From Scilla litardierei (lineage: Eukaryota; Streptophyta; Magnoliopsida; Asparagales; Asparagaceae), in NCBI GenBank assembly GCA_030789695.1, contig CM061132.1:150916597-150980596 (forward strand): 64,000 bases of DNA. The letters run 5' to 3'. Under the pieces are notes generated by a model. The model searched no databases, had not been told where the DNA came from, and saw only the letters and a program-made list of their open reading frames with translations. The first letter of the stretch is position 1; each line of letters starts with the position of its first letter. A program made the position numbers and the translations under genes. This document shows, one piece after another, positions 21,213 through 32,588 of this stretch.

Positions 21213-22258
21213 TGTTTACGGGTGTTTTCTCACCACTGAATCGTTGACCGATGACTGATCGGTCAACGTGGTCAAGGGATTGGTTGGGATCACTTGGTCA
21301 CGCCTAGCACACGTGCACTCAGCGTGAGTCGGAGATGGAGACGAGGTCGAGCGTCGATCCCTGGCTGAAGCGGAGCTGAGGGGAGGTCTCGGCTCTGTTT
21401 GATGGGCTCGGCCTCAGGTGGATGGGCGACGAGGGGTATCCTCGGCGCTTCTCTTGGAGCTCGGTCTCTGGTCGTCACACCCGCTAACCGCGTGGGTGGT
21501 CGTCGGGCGCTGAGGGGTAGCCTCGGCGCCTCGGTCGGCTCCTTCCTAAATAGACGAGAAACTCGTCAGGGTGGCCGGACCTTGGTTCCGGCCGTATCCC
21601 CTCCGATGCCTAAGTCAGATCAGGGTCTGAAACGTGCTCGGCGGGGTAGGCTCGACTCGAGAGGAGATCGATGCCCTGACCCGCGGCACGAGCAGGGGGA
21701 GGGAGAAGTAATGGAGGAAAACCAAGGTCGTTGATGGAATACCTCAGATTAGTATACCTGGGGTTCGATCCCCTGCTCCGTTGTCCCTCCGGTCCTTTTA
21801 TAGGGTCTTCGCCACGATAGCCCCCCGTCCACGCCGTCACGCCGCCCGACCCCACTCACGCCCTTGAGATCCGTCCCCACGATGGTGCCTGCCAGCGTCA
21901 TGGGGAACCGATTGCCCCCCGTCCACGCCGTCACGCCGTCCGCCCCCACTCACACCCTCGAGATCTGTCCCCACGATGGCGCCTGCCAGCGTCATGGGGG
22001 AGCCGATTGCTGGGCCCCTTAATGGACATTAAGGCCTTATACTCCGGGGGAGTGGTTTTGCCTGGGGATCGTGGGCCGGTTACGAGCGTGTCGAATCGTG
22101 GACAGTTCGGGTTTGAGTTTTCTCGGGGGCCTCATCGATCGGGCCACGTTTTCTTCATGGGCCTCGTCTGGCAGGGCCCAACCTTGCAAGCAGGCTTATC
22201 GTCCATAGCTAGATCTTGGGCTTCTATCCTTTGGGCTTCAGTCACAATAGTCGTATCA
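21213..22258 (-). repeat. 3' LTR of element D (1046 bp)
   Basis: Partner of 29628-30665. Both carry a roughly 100-bp tandem duplication (cgtccacgccgtcacgccg to gcctgccagcgtcat) near one end. The sense-strand polypurine tract GATGGGGGCAAT lies at 22259-22270. Confidence 0.93.
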
Positions 22259-22606
22259 ATTGCCCCCATCGGTCGTGTCGATCCCCTCTAGTTGGCTCGG
22301 CTCGGCCGATGTGACTTCTACTGATTTTGACAGGCATGCCAGTCGAGGCCGGTACATTAAATGGGGGCCATCATGAGGCGGCCCGTTCAAATCCCTTTGG
22401 GTGTGGGTTTCGAAGCGCCGTCGGCCTCACGATGTTGCCACGTGCCCCCGCGCGCTCATCCTTGCCACACGAGTGGTCGTCTTGGGGGGGGGAAGAGATG
22501 TTAAAGGAGAGCTGCCACCCATCGGGCGAGGGTCTGTCCTTTCCAATCGTATTCCCTTCTTTCTTCTCTCTTTTCATCAAGCTGAATCCCGTCCGAGCTC
22601 GATCTC

Positions 22607-24755
22607 ATGTCGTCCTCCTCCTCCGCTGGTTTGAACTGCCCGGAGAACGTCGTTGATCCCGACCCGGCCTGCGGGTCCGTCTCGGTGGTTCGCCGTCACG
22701 GGGGCGCGCTTTCAGGGGTGCCCTCCGAGGTTCTTGGGTGTCCTTCGTCCATCTGCGCCACCTCCATCGGGAATATGCGCACCAGCTACCTTCTTCCCCC
22801 ATACTCTGCCCAGGCCCCTGAATCTGACGAGCGGATCTGCTTTCCCAGACCTCGAAATGTCAGGGTATATGAAAAGTGTTTTCGGTTCGAGCTTTGGTTT
22901 CCTCTTCACCCTTTTATTACCGAGTTTTTGCGAGCCCATAGGGTGGCCTTATGCCAATTCTGCCCCAACGCCATCGGGCTCATCGTTGGGTTTTTCGTTC
23001 TTTGCATGCTGAAGGGGGTGGTCCCCTCCCTCCGGATCTTCGCCCAATTCTACCGTCTGAGTCATCATCAGTCAAGGGTCTGGATTTCTATCATTGCTCG
23101 GCCAAAGATGAGCCTGGTAATGGGGCTGCCGAGCTCCTTGAAGCTCTGGAAGGGTGAATACATCTTCGTCGTCTTCCCATCGGACGTGGACTTCCCATCC
23201 CAATGGAGCAGCGTCAGCACGCTGGCTCTCGAGCTGGACGACCCTACCGATGCCGAGCTCGAGACAGTGAAGACCTTGCTGGTGATCCACGCGAAGGACT
23301 GGAGAATCGACATTCTCTTTGATGATCTTAACTTGCGGAAGACCACTTGGCCCATTGGTGAGTTCTGCCGGCATCCGCCGCTTGGAGGTGTGGACGTGTG
23401 GGGCTATCCCGGCCAGTTCTGACCCTTTCCTCTGCCTTTTTCCTGGTGGATTTGCCTCCGACTCCTCTCCGACCCCTCCGTCGGTCACGGTCCCCGAGCT
23501 CGCTCCGCGTAGGAGGGATCATGTGTTAGAGGTCCGAAAGAAACATCCGCCTCCTGGTGCGGGTTCCAAAAGAGCGAGGGGGCAAGACCCTTCCTCCCCC
23601 TTACCAGGTGTCTCGAAGAAGGCCTGTCCCCAAGTCAAGGAGGTTGGTGTTTCACTGCCTAAGGGTCGGGCTCCGCCCTCCTCGGCTGAGGTCATCTGGC
23701 CGTGGACCGGGCCGTCATCACCACCACAGAACCCCCTCCCTGAGGTTTACGAGCGGTACCTGGAAGCGTTCCACTCGGTTTCCGTCGATTTTCCTCGGTC
23801 GGGCAAGGGCCTTCTCCGACCTCGCTTCCTAGTGGGGCCGGGGGAGTCGGTTTTTGCTGACTGCGGAGTGGCGGCGTGGCTGGCTGAGAACTGCTGCCTT
23901 CCTCCGAACCAGGCTGCGTTGGATGGGGTCAAGGGCGACCGTCTAGCCGCCTTCGTGGTCCAGGCTGGTCAACAGGTGAAGCATTCTCGCATACCTCGTT
24001 TCTAATAACAGTCTTCATTTCATCCATGTCTCTTGGTGCAGTTGTCCTCGGTGGGGCTTTCGATAAGGCGCCAATTCGAGGCCCTTCATCAGGCCAAGGC
24101 TGACGTGGCGTGGTCTACCGAGGCCGAGGGGGTCGAGGGTGAGGCCAGCCTGCTGGCCGAGGTGCGCATCAAGTCCCTGGAGACCCGGGTGACTGAGCTC
24201 TCCTCTGCTTTAGAGGAATCAGATTAGGAGAAAGCCTTGGCGTTGGTTGGCAAGTCCAAGGCGGAGGACCGGATTACCGAGCTTATGGAGGCCGCCGAGG
24301 TGCGCACCGAAGCTGGTGGGGGCCCTGCCCCTGTTGCGGCCGACTCCCCAGAGCTCTCCAGCCTTCTGGAAGCGGTGGAAGAGAGAGAGAGAGAGAAAGC
24401 TCTTCTAGTCCAGCTTAACGCGAGATCCAGAGAGATCGAGGTGGAGTGGGCAGAGCATCAGCGCCGGGTTACCATCCTCGAAGATTGGATCCGAGAGCTG
24501 GAGGTGGTGAACCCCGCTCAGATTGCTCAAGACGCTGTGGAGGAGTACGCCCTTTCTTTCGTAGCCACGGCTATGTCCGAAGCGTTTGAGAAGGGGTTCT
24601 CCCGCTGCAAATCCGAGATCCAGAAGAGGTTTCCACTCTCAGGGATCGATTTCGAGGAGCTCCGGGTGTACTCCGACGGAGAGGGAGAGACACGGGACAG
24701 ACCCTCTATGCAACCTGCCATCGGCCCTGAGGGGGCTCCCGGTGGAGACGAGTGA
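22607..24755 (+). CDS. Antisense additional ORF (aORF) of element D, probably spliced, one stop
   Basis: Runs opposite to pol, between integrase and the 3' LTR, where Tat-group elements such as Grande carry an antisense extra gene. The first part (22607-about 23357) begins MSSSSSAGLNCPENVVDPDP and holds a hydrophobic-aromatic domain (FELWFPLHPFITEFLRAHRV) of the kind annotated in plants as putative transposon protein. A GTGAGT donor follows at 23358, but I could not find an acceptor that keeps frame. The second part (to 23975) ends at a GT donor, and a 66-nt intron (23976-24041, acceptor ggtgcag) joins it in frame to a Glu/Ala-rich likely coiled coil. A TAG at 24225-24227 interrupts the frame, which then continues to 24755. 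Function unknown; similar antisense ORFs are conserved in the group but unexplained. Confidence 0.65.
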
Positions 24756-25500
24756 GTGAGGGTTGTTGCTCAGTTATTGTGCTGTTGTGTAACACTCCCT
24801 CCCTCCCTCTTCCATTTTAGAAATGAAGTCCCCCTTTTCTGTCTATGACTGCTTGTCTTCCCCCTTGGTGTGTGCCCACTTTTGGGATTTGCTGGTAATG
24901 AGGTGGTTGTCCTGCCGGGGATGTTGCCCCTAATCCTTGCATCGTGATTGGCCGATCGGCTGGCTGGGGGGTGCTATCCCTCAGGCTCACGGTCTGATCG
25001 GCTCGCCAACATGTCGGGGGAGTTGCCCCCGGCCTTACAGTTGGTTTGGTTGGTCAGCCTGCTAAGGGTGAGACCCTGTGTCTTGTGACTGACCGATGAG
25101 GCCAACCACTGAAGTCGACCTCTGGTCCGACCTGCTAGGGGAGTTGCCCCCAGCCTTACGGTCGGTCGGTTAACCGACCCGCTGGGGGAGTTGCCCCCAG
25201 CCTTACAGCCGGTTGGTGTCGTTCAGCCTGCTGGGAGGGCAACTCCCAGCCTGATGGCGGATCGACGGACCGACCCGCTGGGGGAGCTGCCCCCAGCCTT
25301 ACGACCGATTCACCCCCTGGCCGACCGGGGGGGGGACGGCCCTCGACCTGTCGGCCGGTTCAGGGAGTCAACCTGCTAGGGGTCCATCCCCTGGCCTTAT
25401 GTGCCTATGCTCAGGTGCTCACCCCGCGAGGTCCCCCTCGTCCCGAGTGAGCTTCCTCCGGACGCAAAATACGAAGATGAATAGGCTCAAGTGATTTTAT
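24756..25500. repeat. Spacer of D with degenerate GGGGGAGTTGCCCCC repeats
   Basis: Between about 24960 and 25400, units of 45-110 bp repeat the hairpin-forming word gggggagttgccccc followed by agccttac and a gaccg/ggtcgg box. No coding potential. It lies just downstream of pol on the sense strand, the position where plant Tat/Ogre elements are known to carry variable tandem repeats. Confidence 0.75.
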
Positions 25501-26480
25501 TCGGGTAGATGGAGGAAAAGCGATACATTTGCGGGCGATCTCATTGATAATATTTGCGCAAGTGCTCGGCGTTCCAGGTATGGGTGAGGATCTTTCCTTC
25601 CGAACTAGCTAGTCGATAAGTCACGGGTCCGAGGACCTCAATGACTTTGTAGGGTCCTTCCCACTTAGCCGCCAGCTTCCCTTTGCGAGTGATCTCTGGG
25701 CTGAAGGCGGATTTTCTGAGGACTAGCTCCCCTTGGCGGAAGCTCTTCCCCCTAACTCAGGAATTGTAGTAGCGAGCCACCTTCTACTTCTGGCGGATGA
25801 TGGTGGCCAAGGCCTGTTCCTGTCGCTCGCGTAGGAGCTCCAGGCCGAGCTCCAAACCTTTCGAATTCCTTTCCTCGTCGAAGTGCTTTATGCGGAGGGA
25901 TTCCTCGCCTACTTCGACAGGCACCACCACCTCGGCGCCATACACGAGCATGAACGGGGTTTTTCCCGTGGCTTGTTTGTGGGTCATTCTGTACGACCAT
26001 AGTATCCCTGGGAGTTCCTCCAGCCAACTCCCCTCGGCGTCCTCTACTTTCTTGCGGAGGGGTTCTATGATGCACTTGTTGGCGGCCTCTGCCATCCCGT
26101 TGGTCTGGGGGTGTGCCACTGAAGTGAAGAGGAGCTTGATCTTCCATTCTGCGCAGAAGTCTTTGAACCCGGCAGAGTCGAATTGTTTCCCGTTGTCCGT
26201 GACGATGTCTCGGGGAATTCCAAACCTGGAGATGGTGGAGTTTCATACGAAACTCTTCGCCTTCTTCCACGTGATGGAAGCAAGGGGTTCGGCCTCGATC
26301 CACTTGGTGAAGTAGTCCACCGCCATAATCAGACATTTCCTCTGTCCACGTCCCGAAGTGAACGGTCCAAGGATGTCGAGCCCCCATTTCGCGAAAGGTA
26401 CGGGACTGACAATTGGAACGAGTTTCGACGGGGGGTTGAGCCGAGTTTGGCGAATCTCTAGCATTCCTGACACCTTTGGA
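25500..26480 (-). pseudogene. Integrase of element D
   Basis: Catalytic core residues are all present: Asp in KWGLDILGPF, Asp in IVTDNGKQF, and Glu 35 residues later in NGMAEAANK, the D,D(35)E spacing. Upstream, near 26470, the zinc-binding end CLEIRQT is visible. A C-terminal segment reading GKLAAKWEGPYKV follows. Stops at about 26247 (after KKAKSFV), 25783 (after IIRQK) and near 25760 break the frame. Confidence 0.85.
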
Positions 26481-26689
26481 CGTACTCTGTTGCGTCGTGG
26501 ACCAAGGTTGGCCAGTAATATCCTTGTCTCAAGATTTTCTGGGCGATTGTCTTACCTCCGTGGTGATTTCCGCAGATCCCCTCGTGTACCTCCCGGAGGA
26601 CGTAGTCAGCCTCTTGAGGTCTGAGGCATTTGAGGTAGGGGAGGATATCCGTCTTTGTCCATCATCTTTTGTAAAGTACTCCTTCGTGG

Positions 26690-27905
26690 ATCACGTATCA
26701 GAGTGCCTTCCTCTCCAAGGTTCGACGTTCGTCAGAGTCTGTCGACACTTCCCCTTGAGAGAGGTACCGAACGATTGGATCCATCCAGGTGGGGTCCCCG
26801 TCGATCGCCATCACCTCCTTCTCCTTTGTGCTGGGGAACCGGAGATTCTCCACGTAGATGGTGCGGCCCAACTCCTTGGTCGAGGAGGAAGCCAGTTTGG
26901 ATAGAGCATCCGCACGGGCGTTCTCCGACCGGGGAAGGTGAAGGGTCTCAGCCTTCTTGAATTTGGACAGCACGATCTTGGCTGTGGCTAGGTAGCTCTG
27001 CATCGCCTCCTCGCGCGCCTCGTAATTCCCCTGTAGTTGGTTGATGACGAGTTTCGAGTCGCTGAGGAGCCGCACAGATTCGGTCCCGAGTTCTCTAGCC
27101 AGCCTCAGCCCGTTTATCGCGGCCTCGTACTCGGCCACATTGTTGGTGGCCGGGAATTCGAACCGAAGCGCGTACTCGACGATGCTCCCCTCAGGAGACC
27201 GGATCGCGATCCCAACTCCACTTCCTGACCGGGTCGTCGACCCGTCTACATGGACTATCCAAGTGTCCTGGTCCCCTAGATGGCTAGTAAGAACGGCATT
27301 AGTCGAAAGGAAGGATAAGGGTTGGGTAGTTACCGTGGCCGAGCCTTCTCCAGAGGGGTTTCCCCATTCTATGGTACATTCGAAGATGAAGTTTGCCAGG
27401 GCCTGCCCTTTAATGGCCGTGCGCAGCTTGAACCGTAGGTCGAACTCGCTCAGTTCCACTCCCCAGTTCAGCATCCTTCCCATCCGATCGAATCTCTTGA
27501 GGTTTTGCTCCAGCTGGGAGTCGGTCAGGATCAATATAGTGTGGTCTTGGAAGTAAGGCCGGAGTCAACGGGCCGAGAGAACGAGGGCGTATGCCAGCTT
27601 TTCCATAGGCGTGTACCGCCCCTCTGCGTCTTTCAGGACCTGACTGGTATAATACTCCGGCCTCTATACTCCGCCGTCTTCCCTGACCAGCACCGAGCTC
27701 ACTGCTTCTCCCGAGCAAGCTAGGTAGAGGCTCAACGACTCGGTTTGGACAGGAGCGGGGGGCTGCGGAGGCATTGCTTAAGTTCGGCGAATGCTTGGGA
27801 GCAATCCTCGTCCCACGGTATCGTCTTCCTTTTGTCAGCCGGCTCCGCGATTGCTTTCCTCAGGGTCTTGAAGAACGGAAGGGACTTCTCCGCCGATTTG
27901 GATAG
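26690..27905 (-). pseudogene. RNase H region of element D
   Basis: The connection segment (YALVLSAR, LRPYFQDHTILILTD) is followed by the RNase H fold at 26698-27534, starting IVHVDGSTTRSGSGVGI, with Glu in NNVAEYEAAINGL and Asp in VRLLSDSKLVINQL, ending NARADALSKLAS. Stops occur at about 27906 (TGA), after REDGGV (TAG) and after LVLSAR. Confidence 0.85.
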
Positions 27906-27908
27906 AAA

Positions 27909-28990
27909 TCACCCTAGAGCGGCGATGCGTCCATTCAACCTCTGTAGCTCCTTAATTGTCGTCAGCTCCCGCATGTTGATCAGCACCTCGATCTTGTCAG
28001 GGTTAGCCTCGATACCGTGATTGGTGATCATGAACCCTAAGAAATTGCCAGACCTCACCCCGAATGTGCACTTCGCGGGATTGAGCCGGATGTTGTGTTT
28101 TCGCAACCGCTCGATGGTTTCCCTGAGGTCGGCGATGTGATCTCCCGGGTCGCTCGACTTGACCAACATGTCATCGACGTAGACCTCCAGGTTCCTTCCT
28201 ATCTGGGAGTCGAATACCTTATTGACCATTCTCTGGTAGGTGGCCCCGGCGTTCTTTAAACCAAAAGGCATCTTCTTGTAGCAGAAGGTCCCCTTATATA
28301 TCGTAAAGGCTATCATCTCTTCATCTTGGGGGTCCATCTGGATTTGATTGTACCCGGAGTAGGCGTCCATAAAGCTGAGCATTTCATACCCTGAGGCATT
28401 ATCCATGAGGTGGTCGATGCGAGGCAAAGGGTAGCTGTCCTTGGGGCATGCTTTGTTGAGGTCGCTGAAGTCCACACACATTCGCCACTTCCTGTTGGGC
28501 TTCTTGACCATTACGACGTTTGATAGCCACTCTGGGTACCAGACTTCTCGGATAAAGCCGGCGTCGCGAAGGTGTTCCACCTCCTCGGAGGCAGCCCTCA
28601 TCTTTTTGCCACCTAGATTCCTCTTCTTCTGTCTGACTGGTTTGAAATTAGGATCGGCATTCAGTCGATGCACAATCACCCGGGGGTCAAAGCCGGGCAT
28701 GTCCTCGGGCGACCATGCAAAGACGTCAAGGTTCGCCTCCAAGCACTCGATCAAACTGCTTTTCAAGTCCGGGTCCAGCCCCGATCCGATGGAGATGAAT
28801 CTTCCCTCGACATTCGTGACTGGGATCTGCTCCTGCTCTTCTGTGGGTGTGTGTCTCGGCCCGCACCTCAAGTCAAGTGAGGCCATCGAGTCGTCAGGTT
28901 GCCCAGTGGGTTTCTCGTCTGCTACCTGGTAGCAGATCTTTAGCTTCCCTGCGTCGCCGTCGACTCGACCGATCCCCCTCAGGGTTGAAA
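27909..28990 (-). pseudogene. Reverse transcriptase of element D
   Basis: A long undisrupted RT: VFAWSPEDMPGFDP, VVMVKKPNRKWRMCVDF, FMDAYSGYNQIQMDP, the catalytic YVDDMLVK (about 28168-28190) and FLGFMITNHGIEANPDKIE. It is closely similar to the RT pieces of element A, residue by residue. A frameshift near 28980 separates it from the protease, and a TGA follows NGRIAALG. Confidence 0.9.
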
Positions 28991-29572
28991 CCTGATCATT
29001 TGGTGGAGAGTCGAGACCACCGTGCCAATAGCGTTGAGGAGCGGGCGGTCGATGATCCCATTGTACGCCGACCCGATCCTCAACACCACAAACTCCACCG
29101 TCAGGGTCATCGAGTCGGGTGGCCCTCCGAGCGTGACTGGGAGGTGGATCGCCCCAACGATGGGTGTGGAGTGACCAGTGAAGTCCACCACGGGCTCCGA
29201 GCATGGCTCCAGGTCCTTGTCCTACAGCCCCATCCTTTCTAAAGTCGACAGAAAGAGGATGTCGCAAGAGCTGCCAGTATCGATCAGCAGTCGCCGGACC
29301 ATGGATGTGTCGATGACTACGGACACCACTAGTTCTTCGTCTGGCCGCGGCTTCTCCCTCGCCACACCCACCCCACCGGCTCGGAGGGGCGGCGTAGGGC
29401 TCCTGTACTCTATATCACGGTCCTCCTCATGGTCGGCCCGAGGTTGCCCTTGTGCCCCGACCAGAAGCGTGCACTGGGGAGTGATGATCCCTTCCTGCCG
29501 GCCGTGGTGGGGGCCGACGCCCGACGCCGGGGTCGCGCCCCTCCTTCGCTGCGGAGGATGGAGCCATGTCAT
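28979..29572 (-). pseudogene. Protease of element D with short replacement N-terminus
   Basis: The frame opens at 29572, only 36 nt after the PBS, with about 70 residues of unclear origin (MTWLHPPQRRRGATP...), then enters the protease at DEELVVSVVID and the active site LLIDTGSSCDILFL. A TAG at about 29219-29221 follows MGL, and the domain continues as FTGHSTPIVGAIHLPVTLGG. There is no room for Gag, which in element A takes about 1.5 kb. Confidence 0.85.
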
Positions 29573-29607
29573 TGTTGGTGTGGTTGTTTTACGTGGATGT
29601 TAGCTCT

Positions 29608-29625
29608 TTCCCACAGACGGTGCCA
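29608..29625 (-). promoter_or_regulatory. Primer-binding site of element D
   Basis: Sense strand TGGCACCGTCTGTGGGAA, two bases inside the 5' LTR. One difference from the site of element A. Confidence 0.8.
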
Positions 29626-29627
29626 GA

Positions 29628-30665
29628 TGTTTACTGGTGTTTTCTCACCACTGAATCGTTGACCGACTACTGATCTGTCAACGTGGTCAAGGGATTGGTT
29701 GGGATCCCTTGGTCACGCCTAGCACACGTGCACTTAGCGTAAGTCGGAGATGGAGACGAGGTCGAGCGTCGATCCCTGGCTTAAGCGGAGCTGAGGGGAG
29801 GTCTCGGCTCTGTTTGATGGGCTCGGCCTCGGGTGGATGGGTGACGAGGGGTAGCCTCGGTGCTTCGCTTGGAGCTCGGTCTCTGGTCGCCACACCCGCT
29901 AATCGCGTGGGTGGTCGTCGAGCGCTGAGGGGTAGCCTCGGCGCCTCGGTTGGCTCCTTCCTAAATAGACGAGAAACTCATCAGGGTGGCCGGACCTTGG
30001 TTCCGGCCGTATCCCCTCCGATGCCTAAGTCAGATCAGGGTCTGAAACGTCCTCGGCGGGGTAGGCTCGACTCGAGAGGAGATCGATGCCCTGACCCGCG
30101 GCATGAGTAGGGGGAGGGAGAAGTAATGGAGGAAAATCAAGGTCGTTGATGGAATACCTCAGATTAGTATACCTGGGGTTCGATCCCCTGCTCCGTTGTT
30201 CCTCCGGTCCTTTTATAGGGTCTTCGACACGATTGCCCCCCGTCCACACCGTCACGCCGTCTGCCCCCACTCACGCCCTTGAGATCCGTCCCCACGATGG
30301 TGCCTGCCAGCGTCATAGGGGAGCTGATTGCCCCGCCGTCACGCCGTCCGCCCCCACTCACGCCCTCGAGATCCGTCCCCACGATGGCGCCTGCCAGCGT
30401 CATGGGGGAGCCGATTGCGAGGCCCCTTAATGGACATTAAGGCCTTATACTCCGGGGGAGTGTTTCGCCTGGGGATCGTGGGCCGGTTACGAGCGTGTCG
30501 AACCGTGGACGGTTCGGGTTTGAGATTTCTCGGGGGCCTCATCGATCGGGCCACGTTTTCTTTGTGGGCCTCATCTGGTGGGGCCCAACCTTGCTAGCAG
30601 GCTTCTCGTCCATAGCTGGATCTTGGGCTTCTAGTCTTTGGGCTTCAGTCACAATAGTCGTATCA
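29628..30665 (-). repeat. 5' LTR of element D (1038 bp)
   Basis: Partner of 21213-22258, with substitutions and small indels between the two. Confidence 0.93.
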
Positions 30666-30857
30666 CCCTTGATTTTTAACTTCCTTAACATACATTCATA
30701 TGTCGATGGCCATAGAAATCCATCGTAGCATATTCACAAAGTTATTTCCTAGTCGTATTTACATTTGATCATCTTATTCTATTCCTTGATCTCGATTCAT
30801 GTGATCCCCTCATGACAGCCATAATTATCCTTTTGAATCCTCTCCATTGCATATCGT
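30666..30857 (+). other. Interior of element C, middle fragment
   Basis: 192 bp between D and E, non-coding. Contains the right TSD of D (ccctt) and the left TSD of E (atcgt, 30853-30857). Confidence 0.6.
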
Positions 30858-32588
30858 TGGTTGACTCAGAAAACGCGCACGGGGCACGCCTTCCACTCCC
30901 AAGCGTAGGAGCGTCAATGCAATATAAAAATAACCGGTGAGTACCGGGTCGGATCACAGGGACAAGTCGTTCTACGTTCACAAAATTGATCGATAACAAA
31001 AAATAAAATGTGATAACAACCACCTCAATTACGGTGGATGAGTGTGTGGGAAAAACGTGTGAAGAAACTAAAAATCTAACCTAAGTGGCTAGGGGTGGAG
31101 AGCCGAATCGGCAAGTAACAAGGAGGACTCGTATGTTGTGTGTATGAATGAGGCCGTGGGCGTGGGAATTCATCTCAAATATAACTCAATTGTTTTCCCG
31201 GCTAAGGGACGAACAATCGGTGGGTGTGGCATTTCATCGAACATGTGGGGTGCAATAAAAGTAGTGTATGAAACAAAGAGAAATACTTTGAGCAAAGAAG
31301 AGAGGGTCGACTATGATAGTTCCTCTCTATGGATTACCCTCTAGGGTTCCATCAACAACCAACATCTCAAAGTTTCATCCACCAAATAGAAAATAGAAAC
31401 ATGCTAGAGATGAAATTCACAACCCAAACAACAACAATCACACAACATAACAACACAAGCAAGATCTAGCAATTCATGATGAAAAGAAGACATCTATATC
31501 TCTAGAGATAATCATCCAATACAATACAAGTTGCTAAACCAAAATTACACAAGAGTTATGAAAGAGTTCACCAATGTGTCACTCAAAGATGAAATCCTCA
31601 TACTCAAGTGGTCCTCCAAGCTCCAAGCTTCATCATCCTCCCCCCATGGCCTCCAAGCTCATCTTCCTCCTCCAAATTTCAGCAAAAAATAAGAACTAGG
31701 GCTGAAAAACCCCCAAATTCGTAATATAAACTCATTCACAGCTTAACGGGTCTGAAATTAAGTCAAACGGGTCGGATTCTGGCACAGACCCGCAAGCAAT
31801 GCCCAAAGCTGCAGAAATTTTCAGCACCGTCACACTGTCTTGCAAAAAATCTAGAAAAATCATCCGACCTCAGAATGACGTGTTCCAGGCGGCGATGGAA
31901 TCGGGACTTCACGAACTTCGACTGAAAAATATCATTAGGCCGGAATATATACTGGAATGATAGCAGAATTCTTCACAAGAGGGGTAAAGCTGCAGAAATT
32001 TTCAGCACCGTCACCCTGTCTTGCAAAAATTCTAGAAAAATCATCCGACCTCAGAATGACGTGTTCCAGGCGGCGATGGAATCGGGACTTCACAAAATTC
32101 GACTGAAAAATATCATTAGGCCGGAATATATACTGGAATGATAGCAGAATTCTTCACAAGAGGGGCAAAGATGCAGAAATTTTCAGCACCGTCACACTGT
32201 CTTGCAAAAATTCTAGAAAAATCATCCGACCTCGGAATGACGTGTTCCAGGCGGCGTTGGAATCGGGACTTCACGAAATTTGACTGAAAAATATCATGAG
32301 ACCGGAATATGCATTGGAATAACAGCAGATTTCTGCACAAGAGAAGGCATTGCAGAATTCTTCTTCTCTTCTTCTTGCTTCCGATAAATCTCCATAAATT
32401 CCAGAAAAATCCTGAAAAATAGGAAATGCAATAATTAGTGACAAGAAGTGGGTTTTAAGTATAACAAGTGATAAGATCTAATATACAAACTATGCACAAT
32501 TACGAGCTAGATAGAGCCTATATGTGAAATATATATGCTAAAACCCAAGGAAATACGGGGTGAAAATGACACTTTTCATTCGGAATCA
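30858..32588 (-). repeat. 3' LTR of element E with 181-bp triplication
   Basis: Contains three tandem copies of a 181-bp unit (marker gcagaaatt at 31811, 31992, 32173), and the partner LTR has the same structure. Polypurine tract at 32589-32599 on the minus strand. Confidence 0.93.
31805..32350. repeat. 181-bp tandem repeat, three copies, in LTR of E
   Basis: Each unit carries aaattttcagcaccgtca, cgtgttccaggcggcg and ccggaatat. A fourth, short partial unit follows. Same array at about 36555-37100 in the other LTR. Confidence 0.9.

Larger units (their letters stand above)
21213..30665 (-). mobile_element. Element D: gag-less Tat-type Ty3/gypsy element with antisense ORF
   Basis: LTRs 21213-22258 and 29628-30665 (ends TGTTTAC and GTCGTATCA) with a perfect TSD ccctt (21208-21212 and 30666-30670). 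Sense order on the minus strand: 5' LTR (right), PBS, protease, RT, RNase H, integrase, a spacer with tandem repeats, an ORF in the opposite direction, polypurine tract, 3' LTR (left). There is no Gag between PBS and protease. Pol carries several stops and at least one frameshift, so the copy is dead. It inserted into element C. Confidence 0.93.

Noticed and set aside
21730..21785. Sequence ggggttcgatcccc in the LTRs of D (also near 30177), matching a tRNA T-arm and B box
   Set aside because: No acceptor, D or anticodon stems can be paired around it, so it is not called a tRNA gene. It could still be a chance Pol III B-box match.
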